The position numbers and the translations under genes are program-made. Under the pieces are notes generated by a model, which was not told the origin of the DNA, did not search any database, and saw nothing but the letters and a program-made list of their open reading frames with translations. Shown here one piece after another: positions 39,190 to 46,142 of a stretch of 64,000 nt of DNA. The DNA is from Microcoleus sp. bin48.metabat.b7b8b9.023. GTDB lineage: Bacteria; Cyanobacteriota; Cyanobacteriia; Cyanobacteriales; Microcoleaceae. The stretch is from the NCBI RefSeq assembly GCF_013299185.1, contig NZ_JAAFKG010000046.1, positions 1 to 64,000 on the forward strand. Direction: 5' to 3'. The first letter of the stretch is position 1, and each line of letters begins with the position of its first letter.

Positions 39190-39759
39190 TTACAAACGGG
39201 AAGTTAAGACAATGTATTGAGGGCGAGTGCGATCGATAAATCCCTCTTCTTCCAGCCTCCCCATCAGCCGCGTTACTGTGATCCGCGTAATTCCAATAGC
39301 TTCGGAAAGCTCCTGGTGAGTCAATCTCAAATCAATTAACACTCCTTGTGCGACTTCGCGACCAAATTTTTGTCCCAACCAAATCAATAGTTGCAGCAGT
39401 CTGTCGCGCAGGGATTCGGTGCGAACTATGTAGAATAATGCTTGAGCTTGCTGGATGTGTTTGAAAATTTCATCTAACGATCGATCGCACAAATTTGCAG
39501 GAATGTAGCTAATTTCTACATGAGTTTTGCACTCAATTTGGTAATGTTGCACGCCTGACAGCGGCTGACCGATCGCATCTCCTACTCCCCAATATCCCAG
39601 CGTAATTGGTGTCCCCTGCTCGCTCCAAGTCACGGTTCGGACAGCACCCCGTTCTATTCGCAGCAAGCCTTTAGACGGCACGGGCACTAACTGGCGGCAG
39701 GTGAAAGTCTGCTGTCTGAGACTGGGGTACAAGGCTGGAGTGTAGGTCGAAAAAGTCAT
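39190..39759 (-). CDS. Crp/Fnr-family transcriptional regulator
   Basis: A 189-residue regulator with a compact cyclic-nucleotide-like beta roll (RIERGAVRTVTWSEQGTPITLGYWGVGDAIG). It has a dimerisation helix (LRDRLLQLLIWLGQKFG) and a winged HTH in which LTHQELSEAIGITRITVTRL is the recognition unit. No ligand can be predicted. ATG 39759 is chosen over a GTG three codons upstream. It is transcribed toward the COG0523 gene and may regulate part of this block. Confidence 0.85.
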   Translation of the reverse strand: MTFSTYTPALYPSLRQQTFTCRQLVPVPSKGLLRIERGAVRTVTWSEQGTPITLGYWGVGDAIGQPLSGVQHYQIECKTHVEISYIPANLCDRSLDEIFKHIQQAQALFYIVRTESLRDRLLQLLIWLGQKFGREVAQGVLIDLRLTHQELSEAIGITRITVTRLMGRLEEEGFIDRTRPQYIVLTSRL

Positions 39760-39844
39760 GGGATTCACCGTTACTTTGAATACAAAATGGATTCTAGCCT
39801 AATTGAGAAAATATATCAACTAGCAAGTTAGGAAATTACCTAAA

Positions 39845-39916
39845 ATCAAAGAAACCTGGTTTCGTGACAAAAACCTAGGCTTTCCGTCATCCGGTGACAA
39901 GAAACCGGGTTTCTAA
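39845..39916. repeat. AAACCGGGTTT-type inverted repeat
   Basis: AAGAAACCTGGTTTC and AAGAAACCGGGTTTC flank a short spacer. The same motif forms the hairpin between livJ and livH (11857-11918), so this is a dispersed repeat. It lies upstream of the Crp-type gene. Confidence 0.5.
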
Positions 39917-39971
39917 CCCTTGCGAGTGCGTCAGCCATAGGAATTTTTGCAAGCATCGCGACAGGGAAAGA

Positions 39972-40700
39972 CTAAGCCCCAAAACCTTTGCGGGTGTTGT
40001 AGGAGAGGTTTCTGAACTTCACAATATCGGTGTCCGGGTCGTAAAGAGTATAGGTTGCTCGATCGGGCAACCTACCGACATTCCCCACTCCAACCACCCG
40101 CCGCGGGGTTGCAGAGATCGTTGATTGCGGCTCTAGAGAGTCAAGAGTCTGGAGCGAGTTATTGATAATACTTCTCTCTAATTGATACTCAAAGGCTAAG
40201 CCCGATCGCCCGCAAAACAAAGTATTGGCATCAGCGCGGATTGCGCGATCGAGCATCACAGGCGGCGGAGTCTCCGGGGTAAGCTCATCAGACGCGCTAA
40301 CGGTACTCCCGTGAATCAACAAACAATCCAATTCGTGAAAGCCGAAAGTCAAAGAGCGCAACCACTCTACAGTTTTCCGACTGACAGAATCCCAGAGCAA
40401 CTTAATCGTATCTGCACTGTATTTTTCTCGCAATTCTGTCGCATCAGGGCTAGAACCTATTCCGTGTAAGTTAAAACACTGCTCTTCCCACCACCCGATA
40501 CATACTTGGGGTTGGATGTCTCCTCGTTTGGGCGATCGAACTCGCTCAACTAATTTTTCACAATCGGGATTAGGGCCGACTAAATCGCCTAAAATATACA
40601 ATTCATCAACGCGAATTTTCAGACGCTTGATGTCAGCGACTACAGCTTCGTAAGCAGCCAGATTTCCTTCGATTCCTGTTAGTATTGCCCAGTTTGTCAT
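39972..40700 (-). CDS. Degenerate metallophosphoesterase-like protein
   Basis: A 242-residue homologue of the calcineurin-like fold that follows the paralogue at 40870. The fold is recognisable (ILTGIEGNLAAYEAVV, YILGDLVGPNPD, CLLIHGSTVSAS, GVGNVGRLPDRATYTLYDPD). Most metal ligands are gone: the DxH motif is G9-I-E11, the GNH motif is GWWE (69-72) and GHxH is GRSG (164-167). D39 of the GD motif survives. It is thus likely catalytically dead, acting as a binding or regulatory partner. The last codons show no decay, so it appears maintained rather than a pseudogene. Confidence 0.7.
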   Translation of the reverse strand: MTNWAILTGIEGNLAAYEAVVADIKRLKIRVDELYILGDLVGPNPDCEKLVERVRSPKRGDIQPQVCIGWWEEQCFNLHGIGSSPDATELREKYSADTIKLLWDSVSRKTVEWLRSLTFGFHELDCLLIHGSTVSASDELTPETPPPVMLDRAIRADANTLFCGRSGLAFEYQLERSIINNSLQTLDSLEPQSTISATPRRVVGVGNVGRLPDRATYTLYDPDTDIVKFRNLSYNTRKGFGA

Positions 40701-40729
40701 TATTTATTTATTTCCGAAAATTTAGGTTC

Positions 40730-40862
40730 GTAGTGAGGACTTTAGTCCTCTTTTTTGTTCGTAGTGAGGACTTTAGTCCTCTCTCTGATTCTTAGTCAAT
40801 AAGGACTAAAGTCCTTACTACAAACAACTGTTAATAAGGACTAAAGTCCTTACTACAAACAA
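40730..40862. repeat. Paired inverted repeats between the two phosphoesterase genes
   Basis: TTCGTAGTGAGGACTTTAGT(CCTC) occurs twice and its inverse AAGGACTAAAGTCCTTACTA(CAAAC) occurs twice, giving alternative hairpins. The GGACTTTAGTCC core is itself palindromic. It may terminate the upstream transcript or stabilise the downstream one. Confidence 0.7.
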
Positions 40863-40869
40863 TTGCTAA

Positions 40870-41685
40870 CTATCTTTCACAAACATGAGTCGGATCGTCA
40901 GCTCTTTCGGCATATTCCAAACCCCTAGCCAAACGCCAAGCAAAAATCGGCGGTAAACCTTTTTCAATAATTGCAGCACAAGTTGCTTGATAGTCATATT
41001 CCACTTCTCGCAAAGTCACCTGTTCGGCATCAGTATCGTAAATAACGTAAGTAGCATTCGGTCTACCGTGACGCGGTTCTCCTACGGAACCGACATTCAC
41101 AATCCGCTTTAAAGGAGCCGTAAAATTTAAAGCTTCCTCTCCTTTAACGCTCGGCCCGCTAACCTTTACCTGCATTTTTTCCGCGTCTAAAGTGCGGACG
41201 TAGGGGATGTGGGTGTGACCGCAAAATAGCACGTCAGCACCTGTATAAAATACCCGTTCTAAAGCAGCAAAAGCATCCATTGTTGGCAATAAATATTCGT
41301 GGTTGCTGTGAGGGCTGCCGTGGACAAAACACATATTGTCTTCTCGCAAACTGTGTGGCAAAGTTGCTAAATATTCTCGCGTTTCTAAGGGAATTTGTGC
41401 GTTAGTCCATTCGTGGGCCAATTTGCCTCTTTTTTCGGCTAAAGCTGAGGGATAGCTGCATTCGCAGGAGTTCAAACCTTCGACAATATCTTCGTCCCAA
41501 CAGCCGACGCAGGTGGGAATGTCGAGCGATCGAATCATTTCTACTACTGCCTGGGGATTGGGGCCGTAACCGACTAAATCTCCGAGGCAAAAGATTTTTT
41601 CGGCTTTTTGTTGGTCAATGTCTGACAGCACTGCATTTAAGGCTTCGTAGTTGCCGTGAATGCAGGACATTACTGCTATTTTCAT
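40870..41685 (-). CDS. Metallophosphoesterase-family protein with Cys-substituted metal site
   Basis: A 271-residue calcineurin-like protein (YfcE/YmdB-type topology). GDLVGYGPNP (D36), VHGSPH (H122) and CGHTH (H157, H159) are intact. The first motif reads SCIHGN, with Cys8 where Asp is normal. The GNHD motif reads GCWD (C62, W63), replacing Asn and His. The remaining ligands plus two new cysteines could favour a different metal. It starts 5 bases after the CobW-like gene, with AGGAG in the gap, so it is co-translated with a zinc-regulated GTPase. Substrate unknown. Confidence 0.75.
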   Translation of the reverse strand: MKIAVMSCIHGNYEALNAVLSDIDQQKAEKIFCLGDLVGYGPNPQAVVEMIRSLDIPTCVGCWDEDIVEGLNSCECSYPSALAEKRGKLAHEWTNAQIPLETREYLATLPHSLREDNMCFVHGSPHSNHEYLLPTMDAFAALERVFYTGADVLFCGHTHIPYVRTLDAEKMQVKVSGPSVKGEEALNFTAPLKRIVNVGSVGEPRHGRPNATYVIYDTDAEQVTLREVEYDYQATCAAIIEKGLPPIFAWRLARGLEYAERADDPTHVCER

Positions 41686-41690
41686 GCTGT

Positions 41691-42458
41691 TTATTCTCCT
41701 AATGATAGTGATTGTTTGACTTGTTGTTGGTAATTCCACATAATTGTTTCGGACAGACAGCAATCTTCTAGGGTTTGTCCTAATGCTGTTGTATCGAGGT
41801 TTTCGCCGACTATTTCTATGCCGCTAAATCTTTGGGGACGGCCTTCGAGCCAGCGGGGAAGTGGCAATTCTTCGTGGGCGGTTTCTTGAAATGCTGCGGC
41901 GAAGTCGAAGTAGAACGATCGCCCGTCGGCTATGTCAAAGATGCCTTTTGCTCTGTGAACTTTGCCGTAGGCTCCTTGGGTCATTTCTTGGTACCAAAAC
42001 ATATCTAGGCTGGCGGGATCTAAAACTTGGCCGCTGGCGGGGCTGCGCCAAATTGATAGTTTGTCCACTTTCCCGCTAACGGCTATTCCCTCGACAATTA
42101 CATCCGCCCATTGATGCCATTCGGTGTTTTTGATGTCTGGCGGGACTACACCAAATCGGCGGCTGGGGAAGCTTTGAAGCAGGTTTTCTAGTGTTGTCAG
42201 TTGCAGGTGAAATCCGAGTTCGATGTAGGCTGAAACGCCGTTTTCTAGGTGTTTCGCGAGTAGGGACTCTTCGCCTTCTGTGATGGTTTTGATTTGGGGG
42301 AATCCTGCGGCGATGCAGGTTTGGTCGATCGGCACATTGCCACTTCCGGGGCAGAAATACAGCACGGGTTCTGTCTCGGCTGCTAGCTGCTGTCGGATCC
42401 AGGTAGTTTTGCCGCTTCCGGGCGGCCCTGCTACGGCGGTGATTGTAGGTTGACTCAT
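41691..42458 (-). CDS. Divergent CobW/COG0523-like P-loop protein
   Basis: A 255-residue protein beginning TITAVAGPPGSGKTTWI, with Walker A at 11-19. A C-terminal region resembling CobW_C follows (GAYGKVHRAKGIFDIADGRSFYFDF, then GENLDTTALGQTLEDCC). The middle GTPase part is shortened. I find no CxCC motif and no NKxD base-specificity motif, so it is a divergent member. ATG 42458 starts 9 bases after a Zur-type palindrome. An upstream TTG-started frame would run through the operator and is rejected. It is first in an operon with the Cys-substituted phosphoesterase. Confidence 0.75.
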   Translation of the reverse strand: MSQPTITAVAGPPGSGKTTWIRQQLAAETEPVLYFCPGSGNVPIDQTCIAAGFPQIKTITEGEESLLAKHLENGVSAYIELGFHLQLTTLENLLQSFPSRRFGVVPPDIKNTEWHQWADVIVEGIAVSGKVDKLSIWRSPASGQVLDPASLDMFWYQEMTQGAYGKVHRAKGIFDIADGRSFYFDFAAAFQETAHEELPLPRWLEGRPQRFSGIEIVGENLDTTALGQTLEDCCLSETIMWNYQQQVKQSLSLGE

Positions 42459-42466
42459 GAATATAA

Positions 42467-42481
42467 TGATAATCGTTATCA
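42467..42481 (-). promoter_or_regulatory. Zur-type operator of the CobW-like operon
   Basis: TGATAATCGTTATCA is a 7-1-7 inverted repeat with one mismatch between arms, ending 9 bases before the ATG. Binding here would cover the ribosome site or promoter. It is the third palindrome of this class in 6 kb. Confidence 0.72.
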
Positions 42482-42649
42482 AGCGCTGTCAGCTCTTATA
42501 CATTTAAATTTAATTTGGCGATCGGGCGGAATGCTCGCGCTACAAGCTTTTGCAGCTATTGTCAGTTGTTCGACACTGCTTGCAAACCATTTTTTTATTT
42601 AAAAGATGTTGACTATCGCCACGGATGGAGAATCAAACTGCATCTTTAC

Positions 42650-43522
42650 TCAAACAGCTTTGCTTACCAAAAAATCTCTGATGTACCGATTGACTAACTG
42701 CGGCTGTTCCTGATGCACCCAGTGGCTGCAATTGGGAACGTAATGAATCTGAAAATCCCGCACGTAATCTGCGGTTGCGTAGGTTAACTCTTTGCCGAGG
42801 GCCCGATCGTTTTCGCCCCAAATCATCAACGTCGGAACTTCGAGGAGCTCTCTATGCGGGCGATCGACAAATCCGCGAGCAATATTGCGGTAATAATTGA
42901 TAGTAGCAGTCAGAGCCCCCGGTTTAGCTGCCGCATCTTTGTAAGCTTGGATATCGGAGGGGGTAAAGCTGCTTTTGTCAACTGCCATGCCTTGCAAAGC
43001 GCGATCGATCGCCCGATAGTCGCCCAACTTAATTAAAAATTCCGGCAAAAATGGCAACTGAAACAAAAAGATGTACCAACTTTTCAGCAATTGTTGGCGA
43101 GTTCGCAACCCTTCAGCAAACTTTGCCGGATGCGGTATATTCATCACAATTAATTTATCCACCATCTCAGGATAAGCATAAGCAAAACTCCAGGCGATCG
43201 CACCTCCCCAGTCGTGGGCAACTAAGACGCAGCTTTTGTATCCAAGGCCTTGAATAATTCCCTTGATATCTTCTACAAATTCTGCCATCACATAAGCAGA
43301 TTTATGCTTAGGTTTGTCGCTGTCATTGTAACCCCTGAGATCCACAGCAACAACTTTATAATCTGATGCAAATTCCGGGATTTGATGGCGCCAAGAATAC
43401 CAAAACTCAGGAAATCCGTGCAGCATCAGCATCAGCGGCCCAGAACCTTGAGTGACACAGTGCAGTTTGATGCCGTTTGTAGCGATAAATTCGTGTTTCC
43501 AAGCAGCTTCTAGCACAGACAT
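42650..43522 (-). CDS. Alpha/beta hydrolase, epoxide-hydrolase-like
   Basis: A 290-residue cytosolic hydrolase. HGFPEFWYSWRHQ provides the oxyanion hole. The nucleophile elbow is VAHDWGGAIAW with Asp as nucleophile, which points to epoxide hydrolase or dehalogenase rather than esterase. The acid is in WGENDRALG and the His in NCSHWVHQEQP. A helical cap occupies about 145-215. The monocistronic gene diverges from the GAF gene at 43628. Natural substrate unknown. Confidence 0.85.
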   Translation of the reverse strand: MSVLEAAWKHEFIATNGIKLHCVTQGSGPLMLMLHGFPEFWYSWRHQIPEFASDYKVVAVDLRGYNDSDKPKHKSAYVMAEFVEDIKGIIQGLGYKSCVLVAHDWGGAIAWSFAYAYPEMVDKLIVMNIPHPAKFAEGLRTRQQLLKSWYIFLFQLPFLPEFLIKLGDYRAIDRALQGMAVDKSSFTPSDIQAYKDAAAKPGALTATINYYRNIARGFVDRPHRELLEVPTLMIWGENDRALGKELTYATADYVRDFQIHYVPNCSHWVHQEQPQLVNRYIRDFLVSKAV

Positions 43523-43627
43523 AAATTTTCACTCTAGATGTAAACTTATACTAGCAGTTGCTACCTTTAATAGAGGTAAACTGAAGACAGAGCTCAGCCA
43601 AAACTAGGAAGTTAAGGAGTCATTACC

Positions 43628-44149
43628 ATGTCTGGCGATCGCCTGCAAACAATTGTCAACCGCTTGACAGATCGTCTCAAGCGCGACGTATTAATTGAAA
43701 AATCCCTATACGACATTCGAGAAGTGGTGCAGAGCGATCGCGCGGTACTGTATTATTTTTACAGGCAGTGGCAAGGTCGAGTGACTTGTGAGATGCTAAG
43801 TGCGATCGAACTGTCAATCTTGGGTTCTACTGGCCCAGACGAGTGTTTTAACGACGAATACGCTGCTTTGTACGAAGCGGGCCGAGTCAGAGCAATTACA
43901 GATATTGAAACAGAGCCAATCCACCAATGTCACCGACTGTTTCTGCGGAGCCTGAAAATACGCGCTAATTTAGTAGTACCAATTTTAACAGCAAAGGGAC
44001 TTTGGGGGCTGTTAATCGCCCATCAGTGCAGCGGGCCCCGTACTTGGTTGCGATCGGACATTGAATTCATGCAGCAACAAGCAGACAATATAGCCATGTC
44101 TCCTACTGTTCAAGATATAGCCTTTCTCAAAAAGATGAGGTACGACTGA
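43628..44149 (+). CDS. Single GAF-domain protein, DXCF cyanobacteriochrome-like, truncated by a MITE
   Basis: A 173-residue protein consisting of one GAF domain with no output module. It carries D71-E-C73-F, the DXCF motif of dual-cysteine cyanobacteriochromes, and C101-H102 in HQCHRLFLRSLKIRANLVVPI. That is the position where bilin-binding GAFs attach the chromophore. LWGLLIAHQCSGPRTW is the typical strand near the end. AGGAG 8 bases before the ATG supports the start. Residues from about 163 on (DIAFLKKMRYD) and the stop are encoded by MITE A copy 4, so the original C-terminus has been lost. Bilin binding is inferred from the two cysteines only. Confidence 0.75.
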   Translation: MSGDRLQTIVNRLTDRLKRDVLIEKSLYDIREVVQSDRAVLYYFYRQWQGRVTCEMLSAIELSILGSTGPDECFNDEYAALYEAGRVRAITDIETEPIHQCHRLFLRSLKIRANLVVPILTAKGLWGLLIAHQCSGPRTWLRSDIEFMQQQADNIAMSPTVQDIAFLKKMRYD

Positions 44150-44223
44150 CAGCTTACATAACCAGTTCCACTAAGAGGGCCCAAGCCCAACAACGTCCGC
44201 GAATCTTTCTGAAAACCGCTATA
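44116..44223. mobile_element. MITE family A copy 4, overlapping the GAF gene
   Basis: A 108-bp copy in the inverse orientation, from TATAGCCTTTCTCAAAAAGA to TCTGAAAACCGCTATA. Its first 34 bases lie inside the GAF reading frame and provide its last residues and TGA stop. Confidence 0.85.
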
Positions 44224-44297
44224 GTTAACTAATTAAAATTGACATCAGATGCTGTAGATGCTAGCGTAGAATCATAAATTCATAGGTTATATTTATC

Positions 44298-44816
44298 ATG
44301 TCAGTTTTGAACTTTCAAGCTTTAAGCAAAGTATTGCCTACCGTCATTTTAGGGTTATTGCTTAGCAGTTATACCAGCAACATTGACTCGAAATTAAGCA
44401 ACAATCAATTAACCGCACCTAGAGTCATAACCTCAACAGAGATTATAGCTGATAACACCAGCGAGCAAGCAGCAATCAAATTATTAATCGATCGGCAGTT
44501 CAAAGCTTTGAATGAAAGAAATACTGAAGCCTATATGGCGACAGTAGATCCAAACTCTCCTGGTTTTCAACCAACAATAATTACAATTGCAGAAGTCTTC
44601 AAAAGAAATTTAAAGTACGAACCAACAAAAATTGAAATTGTGGGAATTTCAGGAAACGAAGCCAAAGTAAGAATCGAACAAACAACCACAAAGATTGACG
44701 GCCCACCTTCACCTTTCAGAGATAATAAGATGATAATATTACATACGTTACGCAAATCAAATGGAGAATGGAAATTTTTTAGTTCGGAACCGGAAAATAT
44801 TCAGTATTTGAATTAG
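44298..44816 (+). CDS. Exported hypothetical protein with NTF2/SnoaL-like body
   Basis: A 172-residue protein with a hydrophobic N-terminal export signal (VLPTVILGLLLSSYTSN). The soluble body (from about residue 55) starts AAIKLLIDRQFKALNERNTEAYMATVDPNSPGF and alternates strands afterward (VRIEQTTTKI, IILHTLRKSNGEWKFFSSE). This fits the cone-shaped NTF2-like fold found in many small exported proteins. No catalytic residues can be assigned. A family E element begins 40 bases after the stop. Confidence 0.6.
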   Translation: MSVLNFQALSKVLPTVILGLLLSSYTSNIDSKLSNNQLTAPRVITSTEIIADNTSEQAAIKLLIDRQFKALNERNTEAYMATVDPNSPGFQPTIITIAEVFKRNLKYEPTKIEIVGISGNEAKVRIEQTTTKIDGPPSPFRDNKMIILHTLRKSNGEWKFFSSEPENIQYLN

Positions 44817-44855
44817 GCTAACTTGTACCATGAGAGCAAAAGTCGCCCTAGACAA

Positions 44856-45012
44856 TGGGAGCATCCCAATTTGGTAAAAAGCGTTTTTTACGCAGTGCGA
44901 GCGTCCATAGCGAACGGCAGGGTTCGCGAGCGAGACGCTCGCACTGCTCCGATCGAAATATATTATTCTGATGCAACCGTCCGCGATCTGAAAGCAAAAA
45001 TGGGATGCTCCC
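44856..45012. mobile_element. Inverted-repeat element family E, copy 2
   Basis: A 157-bp element from TGGGAGCATCCCAATTTGG to AAAAATGGGATGCTCCC. The interior has GTGCGAGCGTCC and GACGCTCGCAC arms like copy 3. No target duplication is visible. Confidence 0.65.
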
Positions 45013-45056
45013 TTCCTACTTTCCTACTCGCCTAAATCGAGAAAAATTTCTTCAGT

Positions 45057-45377
45057 TTACTGCGCTGTATTTATATTTATCTTATAGGAGCGACAGTTTA
45101 GCTCTGGTGGATTGCTTTTTATCTCAGTACATTCCATAACACCTGTTCGATCGTTAGCTGATTCCGTCACTAACAAAACACGACCATCCGGTGTGACGGC
45201 AATATCCTCAATTTCAGTACAACCGGTTAGGCACGTTAGGAGAACGAGTAAAGTTATCGACATAACCGTGACTAATTGTTTTAAGTTCCGATAACTGCAA
45301 TGCTTCACCAAACGACCTCTGTGAAGTATTTTCCAAGGCTGGCGATCTTCAAAATACGGGCTAATTAGAATTCTCAT
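45057..45377 (-). CDS. Small lipoprotein
   Basis: A 106-residue protein. A hydrophobic stretch VMSITLLVLLTCLTGC ends in a lipobox (LTGC), followed by a short beta-rich mature part of about 52 residues (IEDIAVTPDGRVLLVTESAND, MECTEIKSNPPELNCRSYKI) with two further cysteines that may pair. ATG 45377 is chosen because GGAGAG sits about 9 bases upstream; an ATG at 45404 has a poorly spaced site. The 37-residue region before the hydrophobic segment is long for a signal peptide, so an internal start (near 45263) remains possible. Function unknown. Confidence 0.5.
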   Translation of the reverse strand: MRILISPYFEDRQPWKILHRGRLVKHCSYRNLKQLVTVMSITLLVLLTCLTGCTEIEDIAVTPDGRVLLVTESANDRTGVMECTEIKSNPPELNCRSYKININTAQ

Positions 45378-45748
45378 AAAACTTCTCTCCAGCATCTTAA
45401 ACATTATCCTTGGTAATAGGCAAATTTAGCCATTTGCTCAAATTCCGAGCTAGCCGATCGAGTTCTGGAGCAGTCTGACTGTCTCCACCACTCATTGAAC
45501 AGTTCTTGGTTCCTACACCAAGGTTAATCTGAGAAGTAACTGCAACATTACCCTTTTGGGAATTTCCATTACTGTCAATAACTCATAATTAAAAGTTGTA
45601 ATTAAAATTATCACATAAACTCTTTACTAAGTCAATTCATAAAGTTCATAAATTAAAGTCATAAAAATCATATTTGTAAAAATATATTGCGATCGCGTAG
45701 AATTATTTTACTAAAATTATCATCCAACCACATATCTCAGCTTAAATA
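45378..45748. other. Gene-free AT-rich region
   Basis: No gene is supported. Sequence is AT-rich with repeated ATTAAAATTATCA-like words. No BrnA-type antitoxin is visible next to the BrnT pseudogene. Confidence 0.4.
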
Positions 45749-46000
45749 TCAATTTTCTGCCATATCTCTTGCACTTAAAATTAGAGAGCGATCGGAGGGC
45801 TTATAAATAAACAGCACTGCTAAATAACGTCCAGCATCGGTTTGTCCTAAAGCAAGATATACATCTTCTCCCTCGCGATCGCCCTTTTCCACAAATCTAA
45901 ATTTGGGTTTGTTGCCGAGAACCTCTTATACTTCATTAGCTTCAACGCGATGCTTTACAGCTAGCTTCTCTATAATTGCATCTAACCAAATAATTTGTTC
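45749..46000 (-). pseudogene. BrnT-family toxin pseudogene
   Basis: A conceptual 83-residue frame reads EQIIWLDAIIEKLAVKHRVE..., then VLGNKPKFRFVEKGDREGED, VYLALGQTDAGRYLAVLFIY and LILSARDMAEN. This is the BrnT ribonuclease-toxin pattern, including the late SARDM segment. An in-frame TAA (45926-45928) cuts the frame after residue 24. The 5' end lacks a start codon; an in-frame TAG lies just upstream. No antitoxin gene follows. It is therefore a dead toxin gene, unless the TAA is a sequencing error. Confidence 0.6.
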
Positions 46001-46142
46001 AAGTTGCTACCGCCTCTACTTATTATACGACTTATTTTATTTTAAGTGTAGTGTGCGTCAGGTAAGTTTCTTAAACGATTATTCAGGGTTTAAATATCTG
46101 ACGCACCTTACTAATTATGACACTTCGTAACTACTGTTACTA

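Noticed and set aside
40730-40862. Possible CRISPR-like array (repeated ~24-base words)
   Set aside because: Only two copies in each orientation, words are palindromic and inverted to each other, spacers are irregular and no cas genes are present.
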